Positions 1-8,833 of a stretch of 64,000 nucleotides of DNA are shown piece by piece. The DNA comes from Veillonella sp. CHU740 (GTDB lineage Bacteria; Bacillota; Negativicutes; Veillonellales; Veillonellaceae), in NCBI RefSeq assembly GCF_003992055.1, contig NZ_RQVD01000005.1, forward strand, positions 1 through 64,000. Reading direction: 5' to 3'. Each line of letters begins with the position of its first letter. Position 1 is the first letter of the stretch. The notes beneath the pieces are model-generated. The model was not told where the DNA came from. It did not search any database and was given only the letters and a program-made list of their open reading frames with translations. Both the position numbers and the translations under genes were made by a program.

Positions 1-256
1 AAAAAATTATATTCTATTTTTCTATTCATAACATAAACAATTACACCAAACAAAGATATATTCATAATTTATAAAATTCACGAAATATATAATATACAAT
101 TCGAATAATTTTTCCAATTGGATAATAATCTACATTTATTTGATTATATACATTTTGTGGAATCTATTTAAAATATCTCCTACAATATTAAATATTACAA
201 AAACTCATTACAAGATACTGTAATGAGTTTCAATCTAAGCTTCCAACATTTGAAGG
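1..256. other. AT-rich intergenic stretch, no gene seen
   Basis: Very AT-rich DNA beyond the 3' end of the galactose cluster. I see no reading frame with a ribosome binding site on either strand and no convincing promoter pair. Confidence 0.6.
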
Positions 257-300
257 TAACACAAAACCCCCGACTTTCACAATCCTGTGAAAGCCGAGGG
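257..300 (-). terminator. Terminator of the gal/mgl cluster
   Basis: Inverted repeat with arms 267-280 and 287-300. Read on the minus strand it is a 14-bp stem in which the imperfect positions are G-U wobbles. It is followed by a T-rich run (TTTTGTGTT). It lies about 20 bp after the mglC stop codon. Confidence 0.85.
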
Positions 301-320
301 CTAATGAATTCAGTATTCGA

Positions 321-1328
321 TTATTTGCGTGCCATAGATTTACGTACGTCGAAGGCAACCGCTACGACAATGATTAAACCTTTTATAATCAATTGCCAGT
401 ATGGTCCCATACCAACGAATGTTAAACCGTAGTTAATAACTGTAAAGATTAACACACCTGCGATGATACCAGGTACAGTACCGATACCACCAGTGATAGA
501 TACACCACCTACAACAGATGCTGCGATAGCATCTAACTCGTACATATTACCATAGTTGTTAGTAGCACCACCAGTACGAGCTGCTTCCAAAATACCACCT
601 ACGCCATACAAAGCGCCAGCAATAACGTAGATAATCACTAGTGTTACTGCTACGTTGATACCGGATACGACAGCTGCTTGTGGGTTACCCCCAATGGCAA
701 ACATGTTTTTACCAAGAATTGTTTTGTTATATACCACATACATAATTAAAGAAATCACTGCAGCGATAATAACAATGTATGGAATTGTCATAAATCCTAG
801 GTCTAAAGAACCTGTACCAATTTGCGTAAACTCTGGACGTAAACCACCGATTGGTTGGGAGTTATTTGGTTCCATATCAAAATACAAGGAACAAATACCG
901 TAGGTAATAACCATAGTACCTAATGTGGAAATAAATGGTACGATTTTTAAATACGCTACGATCACACCAGAAACTAAACCGATGATAGCACCCACCACGA
1001 TAGCAATCACGATTGGTAGAATTAAAGGCAATTCTGGTAAATGTTCAAAAAACGGGCGTGGATAATCTGGCAATTGTGTTAAAGATGCAGACACCACAGC
1101 AGTCAAACCAACCACACGACCTGCAGATAAGTCACATCCTGCGGTGATCAAAATCATAGCAGAACCTAATGCAATGATAATACGTGGGGAAGACTGAATT
1201 AAAATGTCACGAAAACTTGTGACGGATAAAAAGTTCGGGCTATACATAGAAATAGCCGCTACTAGTACTACTAGTACCAAATAGATAATATTCTGGGAAA
1301 GAAACTTTCCTAATTTACCTTGGCTCAT
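321..1328 (-). CDS. mglC: Galactose/methylgalactoside ABC transporter permease MglC
   Basis: Inner-membrane permease of a sugar ABC importer, 335 aa, the usual length for MglC/RbsC. Hydrophobic throughout, with about eight to ten membrane segments. The family-typical glycine-rich coupling region (GGVSITGGIGTVPG) lies near residues 275-288. The start ATG has an ideal ribosome binding site (AGGAGG). It is the last gene after mglB and mglA and is followed by a terminator, so it closes the operon. Sugar specificity is inferred from galT and galK in the same cluster; a ribose- or xylose-type permease of the same family cannot be excluded from this protein alone. Confidence 0.9.
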   Translation of the reverse strand: MSQGKLGKFLSQNIIYLVLVVLVAAISMYSPNFLSVTSFRDILIQSSPRIIIALGSAMILITAGCDLSAGRVVGLTAVVSASLTQLPDYPRPFFEHLPELPLILPIVIAIVVGAIIGLVSGVIVAYLKIVPFISTLGTMVITYGICSLYFDMEPNNSQPIGGLRPEFTQIGTGSLDLGFMTIPYIVIIAAVISLIMYVVYNKTILGKNMFAIGGNPQAAVVSGINVAVTLVIIYVIAGALYGVGGILEAARTGGATNNYGNMYELDAIAASVVGGVSITGGIGTVPGIIAGVLIFTVINYGLTFVGMGPYWQLIIKGLIIVVAVAFDVRKSMARK

Positions 1329-1338
1329 ACGATACCTC

Positions 1339-2850
1339 CTAGACTAAACCAGCTGTTGCTAGTTCCATTATTTTTTCTTCTGTCGCTTCATGGGCATCCA
1401 AGATGCCACTCATATATCCATTACTCATCACCATAATGCGATCACTCATACCCAATAACTCAGGCATTTCTGAGGAAATCATGATGATACTTTTACCAGC
1501 ACTCGCTAGTTCATTAATAATGGAATAAATTTCATATTTCGCTCCTACATCGATGCCCCGTGTCGGTTCATCCAAGAGTAGGATTTCTGGATTCGTATTT
1601 AACCAACGGGCAATCAATACCTTTTGTTGGTTACCCCCAGAAAGACTTTGAATTTTCGTTTCTGTAGATGGTGTTTTCACTCGCAAGGAGGCAACACCCT
1701 CTTTTGTATCGTCTAGTCGTTTATTGTCGTTTAACAATTTAAACTTATTCTCGTATTTTGGCAACGCCGCCATTGTCGTATTATCTACAATGGTGAGCAT
1801 CGGGAAGATGCCTGTTGTACGGCGCTCTTCTGTAAGCAATGCCATACCCAATTTTTTCGCATCTCGTGGATGGCGGATGTGCACTTCCTTATCGTGCAAG
1901 TAAATCTTACCCTCTTGAAGGCCTCTGAGTCCAAATAATGCTTCGATAACTTCTGTACGCTGCGCCCCTACAAGACCACCTATACCAAGCACTTCACCTT
2001 TACGAAGAGAAAAGCTTACATCTTTAAAAGAGTGTGGGTGTATAGATGTCAAATTCTCCACGCGAAGTACTTCTTCTGATGGAGTATTTGTTTTTTCAGG
2101 GAATAACTGCGTCATTTCACGACCTACCATTCGTTGAATAATCAGGTCTGTAGTCAGTTCATCAGCATGCCAAGTTCCTATATATTGACCATCACGCATA
2201 ATCGTTACTTCATCAGATATGCGTAGGATTTCTTCCATTTTATGAGAAATATATATAATTGCAACCCCTTTTTTGCGCAAGGAGTTAATGATTTTGAAGA
2301 GATGTTCTACTTCATCACTCGTTAAGGAAGAGGTAGGTTCATCCATAACAATAATTCTAGATTGGTGAGAAACTGCTTTTGCAATCTCAATATTTTGTAG
2401 CTTAGAAACAGATAAATCACCAGCTAATTGTTCTGGATCGATATCTACATCGATTTCATTAAACAAGGCTAGTGTGTCTTCTTTCATTTTTTTATGGTCC
2501 ACAAATGTAAAAGGACCAATTTTTTTGGTTGGGAATCGACCTAACCATAGATTTTCCATAACATTACGCTGTAATACAGGGTATAACTCTTGATGGATCA
2601 TGGAAATTCCCATTCCAAGAGCTTTTCGGGAATCTGTCATTTCTACTACTTCGCCATCAATGACAACGTCCCCTTGATCAGGCTTATAAATACCGAACAG
2701 GCATTTCATAAGAGTAGACTTCCCTGCGCCATTCTCTCCCATTAGAGCATGTACGGTGCCTGGTCGGACTTTGAAAGTGACATTATCCAAGGCCTTTACG
2801 CCAGGAAATTCCTTCGTAATTTGGCGCATTTCTAATATGTACTCGCCCAT
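1339..2850 (-). CDS. mglA: Galactose/methylgalactoside ABC importer ATP-binding protein MglA
   Basis: Tandem-domain ATPase of 503 aa, as usual for MglA/RbsA/XylG. Domain 1 has Walker A GENGAGKST near residues 38-46 and Walker B IIVMDEPTSSL. Domain 2 has a degenerate Walker A (GGLVGAQRTE), signature LSGGNQQK and Walker B LLLDEPTRGID. The degenerate second P-loop is normal for this family. The start is preceded by TAGGAGG. It sits between mglB and mglC with a 10-bp gap to mglC, and is separated from mglB by a short intercistronic hairpin. It powers sugar uptake across the inner membrane. Confidence 0.93.
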   Translation of the reverse strand: MGEYILEMRQITKEFPGVKALDNVTFKVRPGTVHALMGENGAGKSTLMKCLFGIYKPDQGDVVIDGEVVEMTDSRKALGMGISMIHQELYPVLQRNVMENLWLGRFPTKKIGPFTFVDHKKMKEDTLALFNEIDVDIDPEQLAGDLSVSKLQNIEIAKAVSHQSRIIVMDEPTSSLTSDEVEHLFKIINSLRKKGVAIIYISHKMEEILRISDEVTIMRDGQYIGTWHADELTTDLIIQRMVGREMTQLFPEKTNTPSEEVLRVENLTSIHPHSFKDVSFSLRKGEVLGIGGLVGAQRTEVIEALFGLRGLQEGKIYLHDKEVHIRHPRDAKKLGMALLTEERRTTGIFPMLTIVDNTTMAALPKYENKFKLLNDNKRLDDTKEGVASLRVKTPSTETKIQSLSGGNQQKVLIARWLNTNPEILLLDEPTRGIDVGAKYEIYSIINELASAGKSIIMISSEMPELLGMSDRIMVMSNGYMSGILDAHEATEEKIMELATAGLV

Positions 2851-2877
2851 ACATTTTCCTCCTACTAATCAGATAAT

Positions 2878-2900
2878 TAAGGGGGCAAAATGCCCCCTTA
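2878..2900 (-). promoter_or_regulatory. Intercistronic stem-loop between mglB and mglA
   Basis: Perfect 10-bp inverted repeat (TAAGGGGGCA, 3-nt loop, TGCCCCCTTA) just after the mglB stop. There is no T tract on the minus strand, so it is more likely an RNA-stabilising or partial attenuation structure that raises mglB over mglAC than a full terminator. Confidence 0.7.
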
Positions 2901-2910
2901 CTGCATTTTC

Positions 2911-3945
2911 TTATTTGTCACCTAAAATCTTATCCGCATTTTCTTTCGTTACGATTTCGTAAGGTACCCAAATATATTTACCATCAACAATTTCAAAACC
3001 TACATTATCTTTATTAGGTGTTTCGCCTTTAGCTAACACATAGGAAAGATTGAATACAGCTTGACCTTGTTTTTTAGCATTGTTTAATACTGTACCCAAT
3101 AATGTGCCGTCTTTCAACGCTTGTACTGCTGGAGTTGTAGCATCAACGCCTACTACTGGAATGTATTTGCCATTTGTGAAGTAACCTGCTGCTTTCAACG
3201 CTTCGATAGCGCCTAATGCCATGTCGTCATTGTTACAGATAACAGCATCGATTTTGTCGCCGTAACGGCTTAAGAACGCTGCCATTTTTTCTTGACCTTT
3301 AACGCGGTCCCACATACCTGTATCACTAGCTAACTCTTCAACTTTCATACCTTCTTTTTTAAGGGATTCTACAGAGTATTGTGTACGAAGCACCGCATCT
3401 TGGTGACCTGGTTCACCAGTGATCATTACATAGTGGATAACACCATCATTGCTATGGTATGCTTCTGGATGTTTTTTGAAGTAATCTGCTAAGATTTTAC
3501 CTTGCATTTCACCACTTTGTTCAGCTTTTGCGCCTACATAGTATACTTTGTCCCATTTAGCCATATCTTCTTTTAATGGTTCACGGTTTAAGAATACCAA
3601 TGGAATATTAGCTGCTTTAGCTTTATCAATAATAACGCCTGCTGCTGTACGGTCTACAACGTTAACGCCGATTGCTTTGTACTTCTTATTGATGAATAAG
3701 TCAATCTTTTCGTTTTGTGTTGGTTGAGAGTTTTGGCTATCTACGATATCCACTTTCGCTTTATCTTTAGCGGCTTTGTCAATTTCTGCACGAACGCCAC
3801 TCATGAAAGTGTCATCAAATTTGTAAATAGCAACCCCAATTTGAGGTTTGTCACCGCTCGCTCCTTGATCGCTTCCGCAACCACCTAACACAAGTGCACC
3901 TACTGCTGCTGATGCTAGCAACGCTGCTTTCCAAGATCGTTTCAT
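2911..3945 (-). CDS. mglB: Galactose/glucose-binding lipoprotein MglB
   Basis: Periplasmic-binding-protein type 1 lipoprotein of 344 aa. The N-terminus has a lipoprotein signal with lipobox LGGC around residues 20-23, so it should be membrane-tethered. The body shows the sugar-binding fold IGVAIYKFDDTFMSGVR, then NREP, MITGEPGHQDA, CNNDDMALGAIEAL and VVGVDATTPAVQAL, matching MglB/ChvE-type galactose binders. A strong ribosome binding site (AAGGAGG) precedes the ATG. It follows the ROK regulator and leads mglA and mglC. The ligand is galactose, methylgalactoside or glucose by homology and gene context. Confidence 0.92.
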   Translation of the reverse strand: MKRSWKAALLASAAVGALVLGGCGSDQGASGDKPQIGVAIYKFDDTFMSGVRAEIDKAAKDKAKVDIVDSQNSQPTQNEKIDLFINKKYKAIGVNVVDRTAAGVIIDKAKAANIPLVFLNREPLKEDMAKWDKVYYVGAKAEQSGEMQGKILADYFKKHPEAYHSNDGVIHYVMITGEPGHQDAVLRTQYSVESLKKEGMKVEELASDTGMWDRVKGQEKMAAFLSRYGDKIDAVICNNDDMALGAIEALKAAGYFTNGKYIPVVGVDATTPAVQALKDGTLLGTVLNNAKKQGQAVFNLSYVLAKGETPNKDNVGFEIVDGKYIWVPYEIVTKENADKILGDK

Positions 3946-3985
3946 AATAATATCCTCCTTAATTAGATATCCTCTATACCTATAA

Positions 3986-4001
3986 GACTAGTTGTCTAGT
4001 C
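3986..4001. repeat. Small palindrome between ROK regulator and mglB
   Basis: GACTAG-TTGT-CTAGTC, a perfect 6-bp inverted repeat in the 63-bp gap upstream of mglB. It could be a weak hairpin or an operator half-site pair. No promoter was confirmed. Confidence 0.35.
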
Positions 4002-4008
4002 GTGGTAC

Positions 4009-5172
4009 CTACCCTAACCAAGCTTCTTCAGCTCGTTTTGCACTCACGATATCAATCATTCCTAGCAATGTATAATAAGAACCATTGCCGGAATACTCAA
4101 GATTAATCGCGTGTGTCTTATACGAATTGCGTTCTAATACTCCTCTAAGTATAGGGTCCATCACACCTACTGCATTGCCCATAGCACTGCTTAAAATAAT
4201 CCGTTCTGGATTAAATAAATTCGCAATATTCGCCAGTGCAATACCTAAGTAATGGCCTACCCGAGATAAAGCTTCCAAACACACTTCGTCCCCTTCTACT
4301 GCCGCTTCATAAATAGGCTCAACGCGAAAGGCTTTACTGGTCACTAATGGATTATCTTGTACCGATGTGTATCGGCCCTTTTCCATCTGTTCTAATACAT
4401 AGGTATGAATGGAAGTTTCTGATGCAATGTCTTCTAAACGAACCTCATTGCCTTTTTCATCCAACCGTATCACACCATATCCTATTTCGCCAGCACTATC
4501 GTTCACTCCACGATACAGCTCACCGTGGTAAATCAAGGATACACCTAATCCATAACTAAATTTAAGGACAATTAAGTTATCCATCTCTTTACCACTGCCA
4601 AAATAATATTCACCCGTTGATAAACAACGAACATCGTTTTCTACATATACAGGCACGTGGAATCGTTCTTCTAAGATATACTTAAATGGAATATTATTCC
4701 ACTTTCCATTTGGTGAGTAAATGGAAATTCCTTTACTAGAATCTACAGGTCCTCTCAAAACCAAGCCAATACTTTTGATTGCATAGTCTCCATTGAAAAG
4801 TTCCTGCATATCTTTATACATATGTTGCATAATTTCATCTGCCGTACATCCAATGATAGATGTCTCAGCCTGATATAAAATACGCTGACCCACCGTCGTC
4901 ACATAATACACAATCGCATGGGTTCTAACATGTACAATCAAGATAGTTTCAATATCGGTATTAAAGCCCAACAACATCGATGGCCTTCCTAACGCAGACC
5001 GTTCTTGACGATCTTCATAGACCAATCCTTGACGAATCAAGTTCGCACAAATATTAGTCACTGTAGGAGGAGTGATCTTAGTCTGTCTAGCAATCAATGC
5101 CTTTGATACAGGGCCATGACGCCTGATGTAATTCAAAATTATTTCATCATTGCTAATCTGTGGCTTTACCAT
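4009..5172 (-). CDS. ROK-family transcriptional regulator (NagC/XylR type)
   Basis: Regulator of 387 aa with an N-terminal winged helix-turn-helix (about residues 10-65, VSKALIARQTKITPPTVTNI) and a C-terminal ROK sugar-kinase-like domain (VENDVRCLSTGEYYFGSG, AGEIGYGVI). The ATG at 5172 is chosen because GGAG lies just upstream; longer upstream starts would overlap galK further. The usual ROK zinc cluster (CxCGxxGC) after the AGE motif is absent and is replaced by charged residues. It lies between galK and mglB, so it probably senses galactose or a derivative and controls the cluster. Whether it represses or activates cannot be read from the sequence. Confidence 0.88.
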   Translation of the reverse strand: MVKPQISNDEIILNYIRRHGPVSKALIARQTKITPPTVTNICANLIRQGLVYEDRQERSALGRPSMLLGFNTDIETILIVHVRTHAIVYYVTTVGQRILYQAETSIIGCTADEIMQHMYKDMQELFNGDYAIKSIGLVLRGPVDSSKGISIYSPNGKWNNIPFKYILEERFHVPVYVENDVRCLSTGEYYFGSGKEMDNLIVLKFSYGLGVSLIYHGELYRGVNDSAGEIGYGVIRLDEKGNEVRLEDIASETSIHTYVLEQMEKGRYTSVQDNPLVTSKAFRVEPIYEAAVEGDEVCLEALSRVGHYLGIALANIANLFNPERIILSSAMGNAVGVMDPILRGVLERNSYKTHAINLEYSGNGSYYTLLGMIDIVSAKRAEEAWLG

Positions 5173-5185
5173 GATTCTATCTCCT

Positions 5186-6340
5186 TTACATCGAATACAC
5201 CCCATCACCGATATCTGCAATGTATAGATTAGGGGTAACACCAATTTGTTTCTCGTACTCTTCTGGAAGAGCTCTCATAAACGCCTCTACGTGTTCATCT
5301 TTTACAAGAGCAATTGCACATCCACCAAATCCTGCACCTGTCATGCGAGACGCAATACAGCCCTCTTGTGCGCGTGCAATAGTAACAATCGTGTCTAATT
5401 CTTTTCCTGTTACTTCAAAATCTACTTGCAAGGATCTATGAGACTCATTCAAGCAATGAGCAATGCTGGTTAAATCAGCTGCTTCCAATGCTTTCATAAA
5501 GTCTAACACTCGTATATTTTCAGTGACTACGTGACGTGCTCTACGTTTCAAGACATCATCTGTAATAGACTCTAAATCTTCTAATGTAGCTAAGGATAAT
5601 CCAGATACATCTTTATGCTTTTGAACGATTTCTAAAGCTGCATCACATTGGCCTTTGCGTTCGTTGAACTTAGAATCTACAAGTCCACGTTGTTTATTTG
5701 TATTCATGATAATCAATGTATAGCCATGCCAGTTTAAAGGAACTAATTTGCGTTCCATTTTTGTGCAATCTAATAATACACCATGGCCTTCCTTACCATG
5801 AGCAATAGCATACATATCCATGATGCCTACTTTTACACCTACGAAATGGTATTCAACATGCATGGCCATTTTTGCTAATTCTGTTCGATCAATCGGTGTC
5901 AATCCCAACTCTGAAAGCAACATATATCCAGTCAAATCTAGCATACATGCGGAGGAAGACAAACCTGCTCCTGCTGGTAAGTTACCATTAAAGTAAATAT
6001 CCATGCCTGGTACAGTATGTCCTTTATCTTTTAAAAATTGGATAATTCCCAATGGATAGTTAGCCCAATCGTGTTCAATATTGTATTGGAACTGTTCGTT
6101 TACATCGACAATCACAGTTTTTTCCATGTTATCAGAGTGTAAACGTACTTTATTATCTTCGCGTAAACGAATAGCTCCGTGGATACCCACTTTTAATGCT
6201 GCTGGGAATACATGTCCACCGTTATAATCTTGATGTTCCCCAATTACATTCACTCGACCTGGAGCGAAATAACAGTGTACATCACCAGGACCCTCTCCAA
6301 AAAAGGAAAGAAATCGCTGTTGTAATTCTTCTTTAACCAT
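5186..6340 (-). CDS. galK: Galactokinase
   Basis: Phosphorylates galactose to galactose-1-phosphate in the cytoplasm. A GHMP kinase of about 384 aa with the galactokinase signature GRVNVIGEHQDYNGG near residues 29-43, the ATP-binding loop PAGAGLSSSA and the C-terminal GAGFGGCAIAL motif. The ATG at 6340 is preferred over a GTG at 6358, because the GTG falls inside the GAGG that would serve as ribosome binding site. It overlaps the end of galT by 8 bp, showing tight coupling. Its stop codon abuts the ribosome binding site of the ROK gene. Confidence 0.93.
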   Translation of the reverse strand: MVKEELQQRFLSFFGEGPGDVHCYFAPGRVNVIGEHQDYNGGHVFPAALKVGIHGAIRLREDNKVRLHSDNMEKTVIVDVNEQFQYNIEHDWANYPLGIIQFLKDKGHTVPGMDIYFNGNLPAGAGLSSSACMLDLTGYMLLSELGLTPIDRTELAKMAMHVEYHFVGVKVGIMDMYAIAHGKEGHGVLLDCTKMERKLVPLNWHGYTLIIMNTNKQRGLVDSKFNERKGQCDAALEIVQKHKDVSGLSLATLEDLESITDDVLKRRARHVVTENIRVLDFMKALEAADLTSIAHCLNESHRSLQVDFEVTGKELDTIVTIARAQEGCIASRMTGAGFGGCAIALVKDEHVEAFMRALPEEYEKQIGVTPNLYIADIGDGVYSM

Positions 6341-7319
6341 TAGATTGTTCAACCTCACTATATAATTTGCGCAATTCTGGTGCTGTTTCTTCTACAGCAC
6401 TTGTATTGGCTGCTGCCCATGCTCCCATTTCTGAAGATGCATAGTATTTGATTTTATTTGCTTCTCTGAATGGTGGGTAGAATTGAATATTAAAGTGATA
6501 ATATTCTTCATGACCTTCATATTCAGAACTATTCACTGGATTTTGGTGATATACCATCATATATGGGAATGGCATATCGAACAAACGATCAAAGGCTTCC
6601 GTTAATGTTTTTAACATGTGTGCCAAGTCTTTCGTTTCTTTTTCATTACAGTCTGTAATGTAATTTATATGTCGTTTAGGAACTACGAACACACCATAGG
6701 GATAATCTGTAAAGAACGGAATATACGCCAAGAAGGAGTCATTTTCACCCACAATACGAGCATCCTTTTCCTTCTCTACTTGATTCATCTTACAGAATAA
6801 GCATTCTCCATGCTCATGATGATGATCTTTGGCACTCTCTAACTCTACTTGTAATTTTTGTGGTACAAAGGAGTAACCATATAATTGACCATGCGGATGA
6901 GGCATCGTTACGCCTACCGCTTCGCCTTTATTCTCAAAAGGATAAATATATTTAATCTTTTCATCTTTTACTAATTCGCTATGACGCTCTTTAATGAGGT
7001 TTAGCAATTTAACAATGTGTTCTTCCGATAGTTCGTAAAACTTAGCAGTGTGTTCTGGAGAATATAAGATAACTTCACATTTCCCATAGTTCTCTTGGCT
7101 TTTATAAAAGTCATTGCCATCTTCATAAGGTGCCTCTGGCGTTTGCGTCAAGGCAGGAAAATCATTATCATATTTCAACACATCATAATCTGCAGGGACT
7201 TTTTTGTTAATACCCGGACAGAATGGGCACCAATCCTTTGGCATCGTTGGGCGTGCTTTACGGTTTGAAGCGACCATTGTCCAAGTCCGCAATAAAGGAT
7301 TCCAGCGTAATTCCGACAT
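6333..7319 (-). CDS. galT: Galactose-1-phosphate uridylyltransferase
   Basis: Exchanges UMP between UDP-glucose and galactose-1-phosphate. 328 aa, class I GalT (HIT superfamily), with the catalytic HPHGQ motif around residues 159-163, the N-terminal zinc-type CPFC and a second CxxC (ECLFC). The ribosome binding site is ideal (TAGGAGGT). First gene of the galT-galK-ROK-mglBAC cluster; about 410 bp of non-coding DNA upstream must hold the promoter. UDP-galactose 4-epimerase, needed to complete the Leloir pathway, is not in this window. Confidence 0.93.
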   Translation of the reverse strand: MSELRWNPLLRTWTMVASNRKARPTMPKDWCPFCPGINKKVPADYDVLKYDNDFPALTQTPEAPYEDGNDFYKSQENYGKCEVILYSPEHTAKFYELSEEHIVKLLNLIKERHSELVKDEKIKYIYPFENKGEAVGVTMPHPHGQLYGYSFVPQKLQVELESAKDHHHEHGECLFCKMNQVEKEKDARIVGENDSFLAYIPFFTDYPYGVFVVPKRHINYITDCNEKETKDLAHMLKTLTEAFDRLFDMPFPYMMVYHQNPVNSSEYEGHEEYYHFNIQFYPPFREANKIKYYASSEMGAWAAANTSAVEETAPELRKLYSEVEQSNG

Positions 7320-7489
7320 GGAATACCTCCTATCTATGGATTTATAATTTAATTACTATAAGGATAATTTTTTATATAGTTCTATTCTTTCATATTTTAA
7401 CATTTTTTTCAATACTTAATTAAATAATAAGTTATGTAATTTACTCATAATCTGATGAGCAGCATGATTTTTATCACAATTTTTCCCTT

Positions 7490-7569
7490 ATTAGACACAA
7501 AACCGGCGCCACATCCCCCTTCTCTCACTGCATTCTGAATGTTCGTTCAGGGGAATATGACACCGGTTT
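7490..7569 (-). terminator. Long hairpin, probable terminator
   Basis: Arms 7500-7519 and 7550-7569. On the minus strand all 20 positions pair, four of them as G-U wobbles; on the plus strand the same four would be mismatches. This fixes the transcribed strand as minus. It is followed by TTTTGTGT. The 30-nt loop contains a small CATT/AATG stem. It separates the exonuclease gene from the galactose cluster. Confidence 0.7.
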
Positions 7570-7608
7570 CTTGTTACTTCAGTATCAATTTATATAAAAC
7601 TCTAAATA

Positions 7609-7638
7609 CCCCATAGATTATGAGTAAATCATATGGGG
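7609..7638 (-). terminator. Hairpin downstream of the exonuclease gene
   Basis: CCCCATA (7609-7615) pairs with TATGGGG (7632-7638). It lies about 95 bp after the exonuclease stop, and on the minus strand is followed by TATTTAGAGTTTT. Weak terminator or RNA-stabilising element. Confidence 0.4.
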
Positions 7639-7731
7639 CTTATTGGAAGAGGGCTAATATAGTATGACTAAATGTAATAGATATACAAGCTTTCCTTACC
7701 TATGAATAGTCTTAATAGGCACTATCCCACA

Positions 7732-8352
7732 CTAAAAGAATGCGTCTTGTGTACCGCTTTGTTTGACTTCCATTTGAGCCCGTCGTTCATCTGTGATGAA
7801 CGAATCGGTCTTCATGTTGAGCACATGTAGTAATCCTTTTAAGGAGTCCACATGTTTTTCTTTCGCTGCTGCGATAGCAACTTTGGCGCACACCTCAGAG
7901 TCATCGAGGGCATTATGATGATTAAAAGTAATACCTAAAAAGCCACCCAATGTATTGAGTCGATGGTTCACAAGATCTGGCCATACTTTGCGCGTAATAC
8001 GTACGGTACAAGTATATTCTAAGTCCGGCCACTCTATATTGTAATGATCTAAGGTAGCTCGCAATACATCAATATCAAATTTGGCATTGTGAGCCACTAA
8101 TAGTTTTCCTTTTAAATGATTGTTGTAAATAGCCGGCCATAATTGGTCAAATGTCGGTTTATTGAGCACCTCTTCTGGTTGAATACCATGGATGCCGATA
8201 AACTCTTGGTTAAACTGCATCACCGGCGGTTTTATCAAACTGTATCCGCGTTTTGTAATACGACCATCTTCTACGGTGACAACCGCCAAAGAGATAGCAC
8301 TATTTTTACTTTCATTAGCCGTTTCAAAGTCTAAGGCTACAAAATTTAACAT
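7732..8352 (-). CDS. 3'-5' exonuclease, DnaQ/PolC epsilon-like
   Basis: Predicted DEDD-family exonuclease of 206 aa. The start MLNFVALDFETA is chosen because GGAGG lies directly upstream; it places ExoI motif DFETAN at residues 7-12. Further motifs are IHGIQPEEV, LVAHNAKFDIDVL (ExoII) and HNALDDSEVCAKV (ExoIII, HxAxxD). These fit a stand-alone DNA polymerase III epsilon-like proofreading or repair nuclease. It lies between the glutaredoxin gene and two hairpins, in the same direction as its neighbours. The exact substrate is not determinable. Confidence 0.85.
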   Translation of the reverse strand: MLNFVALDFETANESKNSAISLAVVTVEDGRITKRGYSLIKPPVMQFNQEFIGIHGIQPEEVLNKPTFDQLWPAIYNNHLKGKLLVAHNAKFDIDVLRATLDHYNIEWPDLEYTCTVRITRKVWPDLVNHRLNTLGGFLGITFNHHNALDDSEVCAKVAIAAAKEKHVDSLKGLLHVLNMKTDSFITDERRAQMEVKQSGTQDAFF

Positions 8353-8394
8353 ATATCCTCCTTCCACAGCCTGCTGGAGACTGCGGTCTATATC

Positions 8395-8428
8395 AGAAAA
8401 AAGCAGATGCACGTAACGGCATCTGCTC
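8395..8428 (-). terminator. Terminator after the glutaredoxin-like gene
   Basis: AGCAGATGC and GCATCTGCT arms (9 bp, 8402-8428) with a TTTTTT run on the minus strand. It separates the glutaredoxin-like gene from the exonuclease gene. Confidence 0.8.
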
Positions 8429-8468
8429 TTATTATATAGTATTTTTCAGCAAAGTGAAATCAACAGTT

Positions 8469-8747
8469 CTATTGAATTGCTTTCTCGAACACAGCTTTAA
8501 TCAACGCTTTTGTTTGTTCGTAACTTTCACCTGGTTGTGCTTCATATTGTTTGTCCAAATCAAACCATAAATTTGGATAGTATTCATATGGATGTGTTTT
8601 GAACAATTCCACTGCGTCTTGGTCTTCTACCCAGTTAATTTTGATATCTTTGAAAGCAGGGTTTTCTGCTTGAAGTTCTTCAATAGCGCGGAATGCGTTA
8701 GCACAATATGGGCAATGATGTAAATGGAAACCTAAAATTTCTTTCAT
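8469..8747 (-). CDS. Glutaredoxin-like thioredoxin-fold protein
   Basis: Small cytoplasmic thioredoxin-fold protein of 92 aa with the dithiol active site CPYC at residues 12-15, typical of glutaredoxins. The ribosome binding site AAGGAGT precedes the ATG. The canonical cis-proline TVP loop is not obvious; a YYPNLWFD segment occupies that region, as in some glutaredoxin-related proteins of anaerobes. Likely role: thiol-disulfide exchange. It has its own downstream terminator, so it is probably monocistronic or co-transcribed with the small membrane protein upstream. Confidence 0.75.
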   Translation of the reverse strand: MKEILGFHLHHCPYCANAFRAIEELQAENPAFKDIKINWVEDQDAVELFKTHPYEYYPNLWFDLDKQYEAQPGESYEQTKALIKAVFEKAIQ

Positions 8748-8833
8748 GTTATACTCCTTTCATCGAATCGATCTATTATATCGAATTTATTCAATTATAA
8801 GGTTAGTATACCACAAGAAAATGCATGTTACAA

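Larger units (their letters stand above)
7320..7731. other. Intergenic region upstream of galT
   Basis: Holds the presumed galT promoter in AT-rich sequence (7320-7490) and two minus-strand hairpins annotated separately. No coding frame with a ribosome binding site was found. Confidence 0.5.
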
